A stretch of DNA of 64,000 nt from Acanthopleura granulata. Taxonomy: Eukaryota > Mollusca > Polyplacophora > Chitonida > Chitonidae. How positions within the stretch are numbered: the first letter of the stretch is position 1; each line of letters begins with the position of its first letter. The notes beneath the pieces were generated by a model that did not search any database, was not told the DNA's origin, and saw only the letters and a program-made list of their open reading frames with translations. The stretch spans positions 45,559,250-45,623,249 of the forward strand of contig JABBOT010000001.1 of assembly GCA_016165875.1 (NCBI GenBank). The letters are read 5' to 3'. The position numbers and the translations under genes are program-made. Positions 1 to 14,400 of the stretch are shown here, in pieces.

Positions 1-719
1 GTGGAAAAAAAATTTCAAGCATGGTATTCTAGGACACAATTTTTTAATCTTTTCACTCACTACAACATCATTTTTGAGTGGACACTCTCTTTAAGGATGT
101 TCCGCTGTGCAACACTGTACAATGACAATTTCACTTATACTCGTAAGATCTATTCAACTTTGACTCTCAATTTAGTGAAGGGTTCCAGGCCATACTCATG
201 GGTATTGAGATTTATGGGTGGGTGATGGGAACAAGGCAGAACCTGGTAAGAAGACTGACAAACAGTAACCACACATTTGACGATCTTTCGAACAAAAGGT
301 TGCAGTGAAACCTAACAGAGATGCGATTAAACGTGGTCAACTTCACTGATCAATACACGCTTTAAATATAAGGACAGAACTGCTGTGGTTCAAGCCAGTT
401 TGGTCTGTATATGCCTCTCTGTAACGTTTCCTTCCGCCTTTTGTCAAATCTTGAAGCCCAGTAGATCCTTTGTTTTTTAGGACAGCTCAAAGATTTGCCG
501 CACACACATAGTACATGTACAGCACTTTAAACTGAGCGATCTTGACCTTTACAGCTTTAACGTCACATGCAAATATGGGGGGAACTACGCTTTTTCGCAG
601 TTTGATTGCAATTTGCGACAAAAGTATGTATGGTAGGAAAGAAATAAGATCAGATTAGTGATCAGGGCGTCAAACTACGTCGGATACCATGTTTAGAATA
701 ATCAAACTCAAAATTTTTG
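1..719. other. Intergenic, no gene seen
   Basis: AT-rich sequence with only short unsupported ORFs. I see no splice-consistent exon or recognisable repeat here. Part of it may be an extension of the repeat that starts near 720. Confidence 0.5.
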
Positions 720-1640
720 TTTTCGTATGACCTAACTTCCAGTTCCAGTTATTTTCTCACACAATGCACTCTGTGTTTGACCTAATAAGACAAAGGAAAC
801 AGTTGTTACATATGCAAAATTTCAGGTCAATCGAGAGAGTTCGGAAGAAAATGCCTCTCAAACGTTTTCCTCTCAACCCAATATGGCCGCTAGGTCATGT
901 GACCTAGGACACGCAAACTTTTACTCACTAAAAACAGTCGTCAGGCCTACTATCTTCCTAAATTTCACGCCTTTCTGCCTTGCCATTTTTGCCGCAGAAG
1001 TGTTTCAATTTTGAAACTTGCAAAAATGGCGCCTTCTTTGGGGGCATATTTCATATTTTGTTTTGTTAAATTAGGTCTTAAGACTGCGTCTCTTCATATG
1101 GAGATATACCCACTTTCTGTTTTGATTCTGTCACTTACGGTTTTTCAAAATTTGCAAAATCAGCGTTCAAAACTGCAGCAGATAAAGCAATTTCCGGCTG
1201 TAAAATTCTTAACAGTTGGGAAAATATTTGAAAAAAAACAGCTTTTTCACCCAATAGCAAGCATGCACAATTTTCAAAGTATAAAGTCCTCATTATCACC
1301 CTGAATGTACCTAGGCCTTGTGCAACTGCAGTTTGAATTTCTACTTAATCACATCAGCCATGCTGGAGAAGATGTATAAAGGGTTTCATCAAAATGCAAT
1401 ATGGCCGCCAAGTCACATGATAAAAAAGTTCCCAAAAGTGTAGGTCTGTAGCTAAAACATACTGAAATTTGATAACTGTGCCACTTGCCGTTTTCTCTAA
1501 AAACGTGGGACAAATTCGTGGAGAATAATAATAATCGTAACAAAAACAGCAGGGATTCAAGACTAAATGACTTGAACTCCTAACAAGATTTGTTGGCTCA
1601 ATCTTCTGACTTGACAACAATTCTTGAATTATTTGAAGGA
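720..1640 (-). repeat. Unclassified ~0.9-1.3 kb dispersed repeat, copy 1
   Basis: The reverse complement of this segment matches 50540-51855 over several blocks. These are a tRNA-like start (TTGAATCCCTG), a GATTATTATTATTC tract, a block about a cytoplasm-independent GTCCCACGTTTTTAGAG motif, a block ending in CAAGGCCTAGGT, and a terminal block with AAAACGTTTGAGA. A shorter diverged copy lies at 5130-5420 in the same orientation as this one. No long ORF is conserved between copies, so it looks non-autonomous. The boundaries are approximate. Confidence 0.65.
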
Positions 1641-2230
1641 TGGGAAAAGCAAGGTGTAGACTTCCAGGTATATTTCCAGTAACACCGGTGATATCTGTCC
1701 CGATGCTGAGATAAACAATATGACTGGTAAGCTCATGCATGAATGAATTTTGGAACCATAATGGTATCTGCTAAAACATTGACTTGGAGGAACAAAACTT
1801 ACTACATTCATTCAAAACTGCCCTCATCCTGTCAAAGAATGTGTAGTATCAGGTTTCAAGGATAAAAATGCCAAAATAATTTAAGGTAACAAATATACAA
1901 ACCATGCTTGCTTAAAACTCTTAGATTTTAACTAAATGCAATAACAGTAAAAATTAAGATGCAGACTGAAGAAAATTAAACAGATCTATATGTTTAAACG
2001 AGAATTTTTGTTAATTTAAGCAGATCTACATGTATAAACGAGAATGTTTGCTAAAGACTATCTATAATGATGGCCAAATAAGATTTCATCAGTTCTACCT
2101 TTACTACACCAGTCATACTCAAACAAAAGGAAACTTTTCAAGTCTTCAAACATCTGAATCTCACTTATATAAATATTATACACACCAATACGTGTAAACT
2201 GAACCCAAAATAAGAAACCATCCATGGTTA
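1641..2230. other. 3' flank of the ABCB10 homologue
   Basis: This follows the transporter stop codon on the minus strand and probably holds the 3' UTR. I could not settle a polyadenylation signal. A short imperfect direct duplication (TTTAAACGAGAAT / TATAAACGAGAAT) lies at about 1980-2050. Confidence 0.4.
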
Positions 2231-2459
2231 TTAAGTAGTTATTGTTTGTCTCTCAACTAATTCTCGGAAGATACCATTTTCTGTTGTCATTAGCTCTGCG
2301 TAACTGCCCAGCTCTGCCACTCTGCCTTCATGTAGAACTGCAATCTGATTGGCTGACTTGATGGTAGAGAGTCGATGAGCAATGGTGATGACAGTTCGGC
2401 CCACCATTAATCGCTCTAATGCTTCCTGAACGTAGAACTCACTCTGGGAATCTAACGCA
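2231..2459 (-). CDS. ABCB10: ABCB10-like exon 13: D-loop, H-loop and C-terminus
   Basis: Residues 651-726. It carries SALD (D-loop), the H-loop in [10 protein letters not shown] (His679) and a tail ending ERQTITT, then stop TAA at 2231-2233. Confidence 0.95.
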
Positions 2460-5400
2460 CTGAAAAGGTAAATATACATACTTCAACTGATTAATCATTA
2501 TTTGCATTTTTATGCATTAGCTGATTGCAGCTCATGTATAAAAAAAGAAAAAAAGAAAAAAAAACCTATACCACATACTCAAAAAAGTTTCACTACGATG
2601 GCAGTCAGATTTTAAACCAGAAGGAAACTGAAGTGCCCGGTGGCCATTAAAAGGTTAATGACAACCTTTCCCATATCTGACGTACAGATCATGCTCACCA
2701 CATTAATGGAAGGCAATATCAGTCTGTGCACACATAGACATGGTGGACCGCAGAGTGTCACCAAGGTCCCATACATCATGAGAGAAGAGGAATCTAGAAC
2801 TGCCCCATCTCAGACCAGATCTGAGCTGGTACCTCACAGGCGTTCTAGTCATTGAAAGTTGGTTTGCACGCTAGCACAGTCTAATGACCCAAAAGCCTTT
2901 CACCAATGCGGTCGCTGTGAGCTCAAGTCCAGCTCATACTGGCTTCCTCTCCGGCCATACGTGGAAAGGTCCACCAGCAACCTGCTCTGCCCAGTTTCCA
3001 CCCACCATAATGCTGGCCGCCGTTGTAAGTGAAATATTCTTGAGGATGGCATAAAACACCAATAAAATAAATAAATAAATAAATAAATAAACAAAACGGA
3101 ATATATAAATCTATACATTATAAATTCACAAAGATTTCACTTCCTGTTTGTTATGATCTTGAACAGAAACATGTTTCATGCCATTACTATTGTTTTTTGT
3201 ACAAAGGCTATAAACATGATGAAAGTTAACAGGAAACACAACTAAACAGGGAACTGGGTGTCTTTAGTCATATCATAAACAATATATGGGGCTTTCATTT
3301 ATATACTTACCTTGTTGCTTCATCCAACAATAAGATTTTCGGATCCTGAAGAACAAAGTTCATGTGTACAAGCCGTCCAAAATTTAGGTGGACAGGTAAT
3401 TTGACATCATATCACCTATTTTGTTATATGAGAGTAGTTAAACACTAATTATATGAATCATAAAAGCTATTATTATGTATAATTTTTACTGCAGACCATC
3501 TGATGAACTTTACTTCATCTTCAGCTTTCTTTCACTTTAGCTGGACTGTATTAATATGATATAATAATACCAAAGTATAATCTCAGACTTTTCTTTACAG
3601 TGATATCTTTACTGACCTTTAAAATCGCCCTTGCTATAGCTATTCTCTGCCTCTGCCCACCTACAGCAAAACAAATGAGTTAAGATAAACTCATGCCACC
3701 ATTACAGTTAAAAGTTTTCTGAGGGAAATTACAGCATTCCCTAAACAAAAAATCTGACTGGCCAGAATCATGAAGAAAACATTGTAACTCAGCCCACAAG
3801 AAATATATCTGAGCTTAAACATACAGACAAACTACAATAGTACAATAATACACCACCCCCTTCCCACATCGTGACAACAACAGGGAGCCAAATACCTCCA
3901 TCAGTACTGTTAAACAGACCATCGTAATGATTGCATCATGGATGTCATTCTAGCTGAGTCTGTCCTCTCTTACGTCAAGAATAATGTACACTTAAGGGGT
4001 GAATAAAAGTCACTGTTCCACACATCAAACACTACCCTCAGGAGGAAAGGAGGTCTTTTTTTCAACTGAAAAATTTTATTTTGGTTTCGCCTTGCCTCTT
4101 GGAGTACCAAAATAGAATATTTTGGCACTTCACCATTCCTGATCAACTGAAGTAATTACGACTGCTTATATGAACAAAAGCTGGCCTCCTACATCATATT
4201 GCAAAGTCATAACTGGCATGCATTCTTCTTCACTGAAAGGATGAAATGCTGCCCAGAAGCTTACAATCAACAGCATCGACCTGTACTGAAACTCAAAAGT
4301 TGAGCAGCTAGTATTAATATCACTTCCAGTCACGAATCAATATACGGAGGTCATGCCATAATGGCTTAGGGAATGTGTGGCTGTGTTTGAGTCTGTAAAA
4401 AAATGATGTACATGTAGTTTAATGTTGAAAGGTTAAAAACAAAATTAAAGCTGTTAGTAAAAAGCATTTCCCAGGTTCAAGCTGTTCCTCTGGGAGCTAT
4501 TTTGGTGGAATTAGTTTTGTCTCTATATACAGCGGAATGTTGAATGGTGTTACTCCAATGCCTCCAGGATTATTTCCAGTCATCACATAAGTATGTAAAA
4601 ATATAATAATATCACCGCATCGGTGATATTCATGCTCTTTCTAATCTATATGTGTACCTGCAGCGTCTGAACAAAGGGAAATTGGCTACAAGGGGCGTAT
4701 GGCTAACTGTTAAAACTGTATCACAGGCAGAGTGCCATTTCTAAACAATACAATATGTTTATAGAAGAGAGAATACAATCAGACACTGGCAATCTTGAGC
4801 TGTATCGCTTATTTACTGGCCACAGTTACTGACAGACTGAATACATTATACAATGTAGCTAGGTTCATTCTCTCTACCAGGTCTAAACTGCAGTGATTAG
4901 TTTCAGCAGTCTTGCACGATGCACCCCAGTCACTAAGGAGAAAAAATACATTGTTGTTGGAACGCCCTCATTTTAAGCACATGGTACACTTTTGAAAAGT
5001 TATGAATTTTTTGGCTGCTAATTACATAATTGCAGTACATCACAGTGAAAAAACCATTGCAGATTCTTAATCCTGACACTTCAATATATCTATAACATTA
5101 TATTAGAATTTATTTACATATTTTTCTGCAATTTTCATTGCTCAGCCAGAGACTAATTTTCATCAAAATCAAAAATCAAATTCGAAATACCAAACTTGGA
5201 GAAGGTCAACGAGAAAGACCTGAACCAGGAGTTCAGAGTAAAACATTTTTATTAAAATCCATTTTGGCTGCCAAGTCACGAGCTTCAATGAGACCATAAG
5301 TTATGTGGAACAACTTCAAGTCCTTGCCTAAAACAGTTCCATGAATTTCTGCCAGATCGTTTTCAACAGAAATAGGACACGAGTAGGCAGAGAATAATAA

Positions 5401-8400
5401 TCTAACTTACAAAAGTTAGGGTTTCCAGCTGAAGACCTAACATGCATAAAAATAAAAGCTGTTAATGAACAGTATTTCCAGGCTTCAAGCTGTTCTTACA
5501 GAAGCCACAACCTCGTAAAATTTTCTCCATGCAGTGAAATAGAATGGTGGCACTCCACTGTCTCTAGCAATATTTGCAAAGGAGATATATGGTCCCTTCC
5601 AGACATGATATTTATTAATTTGATTTGTGTTTATTGCTGTACTAATAAATATTTCACTCATAAAAGAGCCTGGGAGAAACCCACAGCCATCCACAGGTTG
5701 CTGGCAGACCTCCCAACACACGGCCAGAGAGGAAGCCAGGCTATAGGCTGAACCTGAACTCACAGCAACAACAATGGTGAGAGGCAATGGGGTCATTATG
5801 CTGCACTAATGCGTTAACACCCTTTGGGCATAGAGGCCCGGCTCCTCCAGGTATGATAAAAACCATTTAAAACACAATATAAAAAGTTACCAATATCACT
5901 GCATCGGTGAAATTCAACATATGTACAAGTGAAAGTATTTAGTAGTGAGGCAAAGCCTACACAAATGTGTCACACTGGAACAAAAAAAGGTAAAACTTTT
6001 CCAATGACAGCACTGATATAAAGCGAGCATGGTGAATGGGGCATGTGTTGTGAGGGGCATGTGTTGTGAGGAGCATGGCAAGAAGCAGCTGTGCTATTCT
6101 TAACTTGGAATTTTTGACACCAAACCCCTTCTCACCTGACAGCATTACTCCTCTCTCCCCAACAAGAGTATTGAAGCCCTCTGGGAAGCTCTGGATGAAG
6201 GAATAGGCATTTGCTTTATGGGCTGCTTCATGTACGTCTTCAAATCTGACACTGCTTGGGTCGTCCATTCCATAGGCTATGTTGTCAGCAATGCTGCACG
6301 AGAATAACACAGGCTCCTGAAATATAAACATTCTTCTGAAAAAATCTGCATATCACACGATATTTCATGCACAGTAATGATTTCAGTATAAACAACCAAG
6401 TTGTTTATCTGTGGTAGTTAAATGAGTTATTATGAAGATATAATTTATTTATTTAATATTTTTAATGTTTGATGTTATTTACTCATGGAGCTTTCATTTG
6501 TATGACATCAGTCAGGTTTATGGAGATGGGAGAGTGTAGCCTCCCCAGTAAACCACTGTTCTTCCCCACTTAAAACCAACTGCTGAAGCAGCGAGAGCCG
6601 GACTTGGGAATTGTACTACTTTACTTGCCCCCTCTTCACAAATCACAAATACATGTATAAACAGATCATGCCCTTATGTGTCATCAAAGTGATAGGTGTA
6701 AATGTCTTTAAATGTCATCACACCACCTGATGAGAAATCCACTGACCTGACTGACAGTGCCCACCTGTCCTCTTAGCCAGAGAGGGTCAATCTCCCTGAT
6801 GTCATGTCCATCTAATGTCACGTTACCTGATCAAAATTAAACACAAGGTAAGAGACACAATGATGCAGCACAAATCTTATGCTAGAGAAAGGTATTCTTG
6901 AAGTATCAGTTTAAGCACCCTGCCGTCTATCATCAATAATCTGCTCAGAGAATGGCTACCATCACAGCTTCACCATATTTTTAGATGGTTCAGCACGTAA
7001 TTGTTTTTAAGTTATTACCAAAAATTACATGTAGTTTAAATCTCCCATTTACTTTACATGGAATACATTCATATAAGATAACATGAAATCCTTTCCTGGG
7101 TGAAGTCAATGGTAAACTGAGAGATCCTTGTCACAGTTTCTTCTTCTGAAGTCAGTTTTGTTATCTGCTACAAGCTGAAGACTAAAGCCACATTTTCTCT
7201 AGGCTGGTCATCAGTACTAGACCCACTGTACATGATACCTGGTAGTCTGGGGTTCAAATCCAGTTGTTGGTTTTTTTTCATTTTTTTTTAGACTTTTTCT
7301 GCCTTCTTTCAGTTTTTATTATTACTATTACCAATATGATTTGTGCGTGCAAGGTATCTAAGGCCAATCCGCAGTTTTGCAATCCACTTCAGCTATGTAT
7401 TGTAGAATATTTTTCTTTGTGACAATATTTAAACTCTTGGTGCTTGTCCACCTGCATCACTGTAAGGAATGTAACAGCTTCTATTTAATTTGTTTTCATT
7501 CATTTGTAGTGCGGCATGCTTTCCTTCAGGGCTGTAAACTTCACACTTATTTCACGCATGACATTTAAAGGGAAAGATTTCGTAAAAATGAACTTAGAGT
7601 GAGTGAAAAGACCATTAAAAACTGTATCTGAAAATACCTTCAATGAATTTTTTAGATTTTTTTTTCATCAAAATAAACACAGAGAGTTTTGATTGTATAG
7701 TGGGTTTTTTGAACCATACTGATGATGTGGTTCATCAGTCATGAGTAATAATATTTTCCATGCCAAAAGCACCCATGGAAATAAGACTACTGTATTGGAC
7801 ATTATTATTACTTTTCTTTTGAAAAGTTCCGTTGATCATGGAAAGGTTGGGTGAAGTTTGCTTGGAAGGCTGGATGATATCCTAATGGAAACTGGTAAGG
7901 TTCAGCACCAAAAGTAATACATCATGATTTCTCAAAATGCACTTCTGCAGGGTGAATTTTTAGGTTAAAAATGGTAAGTCACCTTGGTCTGGGTCATAGA
8001 ACCTTAGGAGGAGAGCAGCTAAGGTGGACTTTCCAGAGCCACTAGGGCCCACCACTGCTGTCACGGAGCCTGCTGGTACACGGAGGCAAAATTCTCGGAA
8101 AATAGCCACATCTGCTCGAGAAGGGTAGGCAAAGACAATATTCCGGAATTCTATGCTGCCCTGTACTGGAAAAGTTTTCAGGTGTGGATCTGAAGGGAGA
8201 ACATATCCAATAAGATTGCAGCAAATACATGGGAATGAACGAATGATTATGGCTTAGTGCCAGAATCCATGTTCTAAAATTATACATCTTTTGTATGTAT
8301 TTTGACAGTAGTTCAAACCTAACAAATTTTTCATTTACACAATGGCAGTCAGTTTTAAGGGTGAAGGAAACCAGTGCGGCCATTAAGCAAATGTTTTATT

Positions 8401-11400
8401 CTCACAACCTTATGAACATAAACTTAAGAATACACTTGCACTATGATTTATTTGATTGCCATATGAACTTTCCCCTTAAACCATGGTGCACTTAGTTTTA
8501 CAGATGTGCGCAGAATAGACCACCTGCCTTTGGAAAGTGATTTTGCCACAGGTCACATACAGGCTTACAGTCAAGCAACCAACAACTGTGCAACATCCTG
8601 CTGCCAATAGTATTTTTAACACAGTACTAAACTCATGATTTAAATATTCATTTATAGACAGTTTAAGAGCTGCTGACAACACTTAGACATGTTGAGAGAC
8701 CTAAATTAGGCAACCACATCAGAAAATTTTTGCAGCAGGTTTTTAAAAAGTTTTGAACTTTTAAAGTTTTTATTGATCATTTGTGAAGACAAGTTTTCTC
8801 TTTAATCATAATGAGCATTCCTTAATACAACCACAACACACAACTTAAACCTGTGTGTGCTCTTCACTAAAATGGCATTTTTCAAGCCAACTGCTATTAC
8901 TGTCCCTGTGTAACCTGGTAACAGGACTAGAGCAGTGAGTCAGCATACCATGGATAGGAATAGATGGTTTTCTATCAACAAGTTCCCAGAGTCGTGAGCT
9001 GGCTCCTAAACCACGCATCAATTCCGTGTAGAAAGAACTCAGGCCTACAAAAGATAAGGCCATTGGGATTTAGAGAGAAAAAAAAAATAGGTTTTTTGTG
9101 TAACACTTAAAGACTAAAAAAAGGCATCGCCATTTTCTACACAAAGGATGGACAAAAACTGTTTTTGTCTTATCATTGTAAATATAAAATCAGTTCACAA
9201 TGTCCAGACTGGTGCATTTATAACCTTGAATTTATATGTATGGGTGCCATCACACAAATTGCCAGTACAGCAGCATTAAAACACATCAAGATAGTGAATT
9301 TAGGCTACAAATTATTTTAATGCACCATACAACTGTTCATTTTCTGTATGTCATACCAGATCAGAAAATCATGTATACGAACATGCAACTTTACCAACAA
9401 TTTGTTATTATCTGAAAGTTTACAACCAATATTAAACTTTATAAACTTGCATAGACTGCCATATCTATCCTGGGATATGTGAAAGATTGAAGAAATTTAC
9501 TGCAGATACATGTAAGTGACATACCTGCTATGGAAAAGCCTACATAAGCAGCATAGAGTAGAAAGGCAGAGAGAGCACCAACAGTGATTTGAGATTCTGT
9601 CATCATCAGACCACCATAGTAAAACACAGACAAGACAATGATGTTTCCAGACAAACCAGTCTGTCAATGAAAACAGTTACATTTGAATGGTCAAATTTTT
9701 AGCATGCAGATATACAAGTACATGATGTAAAGTTTCCTCATCTAGCACACAGTAAAGTAGCATGTGAGCCCAGGCTTTTTATTTTTATTTTATTGTCAAT
9801 TTGAAAGAATACAGTGCCTGCACAAATTTCAAACACTCTTAAAAATCAGCTTGTCCACTTTGTCACCTTAGCTAGTAAGATCATCAATGACTGCATCTGC
9901 TTTGCGGGGAAGCGGTAATATATGAAACTGAAGCTGAGAAAAGATCAGGTTACATGTACATCTTATTCAAATCAGGCCTCCATGATCATGAAATAAAGCC
10001 TTGCTGCACTATTCACTGTAAGGTATCTAAACAGTAAATGTAAGTAGACAAGCTACATGATATCAGTCCCACTGTGTTCAAATTCGATGTCTAGTAATTC
10101 AAACTCTGACTCCATCATGTCAGAGGAAGAGGTGTTCATGTACTCTTGTGGTCATTTATTTATTTATTTATCCATTTGATTGGTGTTTTATGCATTACTC
10201 AAGAATATTTCACTTATATGACCGAAACCGGGAGGAAACCGTGCAGAGCCCATCTGCAGGTTGCTGGCAGACGTTCCCACGTACGGCCGGAGAGGAAGCC
10301 AGCATGAGCTGGACTTGAACTCACAGTGACTGCTTCTGGGTCACTGAACTGCGCTAGTGTGCAAACTGACTCTTGTGTTCATGAAATGAGATCTAGAAAC
10401 AACTGAAACACAGTCAAAAATTGTTGATCTTGTCCTTAACGTTGCTTTTTTATAAATGTGGAGTTTGAGGATTTACATGTATGTGCACTTTTCGCACTTT
10501 TTCCACTTGTACAAACTTAACTCAGGTTTGTTGCCAAAGTACTTTGAAACTAACATGAAAACCTGAAAAAGTGTGTTTCGACAATACAAGTTGCCAAATA
10601 TTTTCAAACATTTTTTCAATTCCGTTCATATATGTCTGCAAAAAATACATTTTCATTTATACACAGTAGATATAGAGAGACTGGCAATGCGGTTACCATA
10701 GCAACCAAGAAAAGGCATGGCAAGACAGATAATTAACACATATAGGCAGATAAAATACCAAAGTAAAACAATACCAAAAGGTGACCTGCCTAAAGTTGGG
10801 CATATAAAAATAGACAAAAGTACTTACAGATCCAAAAAACAAGCCTCTAGCAAGTGCTTCTTTGTAAGCCAGTCTGAGGACTCCATCTACCCTAGAGTTG
10901 TAAGCCTGGCATTCTTTTGCCTCTTGGGCAAATGCTCGAACTATGCGGATATTTCCTATTCTCTCTTCCGCAACCTTTCAGATAATAACATACATGTAAT
11001 GTACATGACAAATCTTGCCTGAAAATTCAAAAAAGGAAATGAACAAAATGTATTTTAGACAGAGCATCCATGCAAGGAGTGCAAGTCAAAAGTTTAAATC
11101 AAATCACATGCATATTCTCAAAATCAAACCACATGTAACTGGATCCTAGCTTTATCTGTTCAAGGTGTAGAGTGTGGATATTCAGGTGTTATTTGAGGAT
11201 ATGTAGACCAGACAAAGGGAACATTTCACGGTCATTCCTCAAGTGCACCACAACCAAGCTAATGGCTGGCGGCTTACAAACAACTGGATTTTGGACCTTA
11301 CCTAAAGATTAATTAGTAAATTTACTGAACACCCATCTCGCCGTGTCAGGAGGTACAAATGACGTTTCTTTTCTTTCTTAAGTTCACAAAAGTTCAGCTC

Positions 11401-14400
11401 CCCAGTTTTCACCACATTTTTATTATCTATGGTAAGTAACTTACATCAGAAGCAGCAGCTAGGGAGTCCTGTACTTTAGTTGTGATTTTCCTGACATATC
11501 TACCATAGACAATAGAAAGCGCTGCAATAGGGGGGACAATTCCCAGGGCTATCCCAGTTAGCTGTGGTGAAACGTAGACCTGGGGAAGAAAGATATCCAG
11601 CCCTTGAAAACCAGGAATAAGCAGATCAAAACATGACTGCCTACATTACCACAAACAGAAATACAAGTGTAATGTACATCAAGATGAAGTCTGTTTCATA
11701 AACACCTTCATTTCTTTATTCTGGTCATGAAAATATCATACAAATTGAACATTTCACACACTCATAGTTTGCTGTATTCAGTAATAGGGTTTAGGGATTA
11801 AGGATACTAAGAGCTCCTCATAGCTAAAATCATGCATTTTGCCTTGTGTAGCCCAAAGTATTGATTAAATGTAGTCATATGTATATATATTCTCAAAGCT
11901 AAAGAGCTGTAGATTTCCAAAATGCTTTCAAAATATATCTAACTTTTTCAGGTAATGAATATAAACAGAAAGTTGTCTTTCAGAGTGCTATTTTTTTCGG
12001 CCAATTTTCCAAGTTTTACTGTTTACTGTTTAAATTAACAGAAAGTCCCACAGACTTTTTCATATTCATCTCAGACTGTTTTGAGTGATCATTTAAAACT
12101 GAAACATTTAAAAAAAAAACACATTGTTTATGCATCAAAATGCTGCCCACAGTGGCATCCTTCCAGCTCTTGGTTCTGGCCTGTGCACTGACAAAACAAT
12201 ATAATTAAGGTGTAAGAGTATTGTCGTACAGTCAAGATATAGAATTGTCATGAGTTACTGGCCTGATGCATGTCTTCTGGTTCCGTTAAAACTATTTTAT
12301 AGTTATATCCCCTTTTACATGGAGGTATTTATTGTTTGCGCTTAAGTTTGTGTCCAAAAAGTTTGACTGCCTTTTCATGTAATAGTTTGTATTGGCATGA
12401 ATTTATGAACTTGCCTTAAAATTTCTAACTGAAATGTATGTGGAAAATAATAGCTGCCATTCAATTGTGTGTTGTGTCACTGACAGATTGACAAGTTAAA
12501 TAAATTATGCTTTTGACATCAAATTTCCAAAAACACTTTTCTTCAACGGAACTATTTTTGCCAGTTAGACATTTGCCAACAAATTTCATTCATCAATGAC
12601 AGCTCTTATCCATCTTGTTTTAACTCTGTCCTCGGGCCATATCCTTTTTATCTTATGTATGGGCAAAATCGACAATATTAGCACTGGCAGATTGTCCTGA
12701 ATGTTATTATTTTATTAATAATAATAATATTTATTTTATTTTTTCATTTTGATGCATGTACCAACTATATAACGTATCACTTGTAATAGAGTCAGACTTG
12801 AAGGGGAAAAGGGTGGCATCTATCTCTATAATAGTAATTTTTTTCTTTTTAAACTTTATCCAATTTTATGGTTTGTGGAAACAAGAATATACAGGGTAAC
12901 CACCGACTTTCCAACATCACAGAAGTACATGTACATGTATATCACACATTGGTGGATAACAGGTAAGACCATGCACACAAACATATAGGATGCGATCCTA
13001 ATTCCCAGCATACATGTATCACCACACCAGGTACTTTACATGCATGTAAATGCAGGTATGTTTCAAACTCTGACTTTCACACGAAGTTGTAAATATGAAC
13101 TATGGTCTATCAAATTTACAAATACATGGTAACAGAGGGTTGTTCTTACCATCATGCCCACACCTCCTAAAGCCTGTGCTACAGCCCGTAAACCATCAGA
13201 AATGTTCATGGTAACAGACTGGCCAACAAGTGAAGTGTCTGTAGACAGCCGGTTGATTAACTCCCCTGTTTTGGTCTTGTCGAAGAAGGCAATTTCTTGT
13301 TTCATTATTGAGGAAAAGAGATGTTCTTTTAATGTCCGTACAATGTTTTGGCCTGAAAATGAATTTTAAAAAATACAAAGAAAATGGCAAAAAAGCACGA
13401 GATAGAAAATATATGGCAATTACCTATACATACACACTTTTCTCCTACAATGTGCTATCACAGCTCCTTTTGCAAGTCCAAAAATTTATTGACTGACAAA
13501 CTTTCCTATATACACAACTGAGTCTTGACATACACATACAGTATGCACCCCTCACTGAAAGAAAACAATCTCCAACATGTATGACAATATACATGTACTT
13601 GCTAGTCTAAGGCCAGGACTGAATCTACATTTCGTGGGCCATTTTCACAACACTTCGCATGTCACCTTTTTTTTGTAACTTTTCCCATAAAAGATGTTTT
13701 CTAGGTTATAGTGCCATATACGTGATTTACGAGAACAGTTACAAGAAATTGATTAGGAATTTTTGTGAAAGTGGGCTCATGTCACTGGTAGTTACACAGC
13801 CGCGTACCTTAATCTCTCTCTCCCAAGGCTCCTTTGAAAAATTAGGCCAGCACAAACTGAAGAATGACTAGCATACTACATAAACTATAAACATTCATCA
13901 TGTTTGTCTGTTTGTATGTTCATCCATAACTAGCCAAACAGCTGAACCTTGAAGGTGGGAAGCTTTTCCACTCAGGGGGATTTGATCACTTGACAAGATT
14001 GACCTTTTGTGCGACAAATGGGATAATTTTTTAGGATCAGTCAAATGAGTAGTGACCTCGAGAGAATCTATAAACAGCATTCATCAATAAAAAGATTTCT
14101 GTACCGTGACAAAACACGCTAATGGTGTCAGTCATGCAAAACTAGACCAGAAAATTGAGGCTCTTGGTTGTCTTCCTTGTATTCTTGGTTCCCCGTGCTG
14201 TGGGGAGTATGCATTTCAAACATGGTGGTTAGACTTGGAATTTGTCTCAGTTTCAACCAGTTTTATGCTGGTGTGGATTTTGAGCCACAGACTCAATGTA
14301 CTGAGGACAGCATGGGAAGTACAGAGGTATTTAAGGTAGGCTTATGGAAGACGACAGACCTACAGAGCTAATCACATTTGTACTATCATAGTCTCTCAAC

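Noticed and set aside
7225..7275. tRNA-like B-box GGGGTTCAAATCCAG
   Set aside because: No pairing acceptor or D arm is seen and no second copy lies in the window. It is too little to call.
10717..11022. Plus-strand 101-codon open frame
   Set aside because: It is antisense to exon 5 of the ABCB10-like gene.
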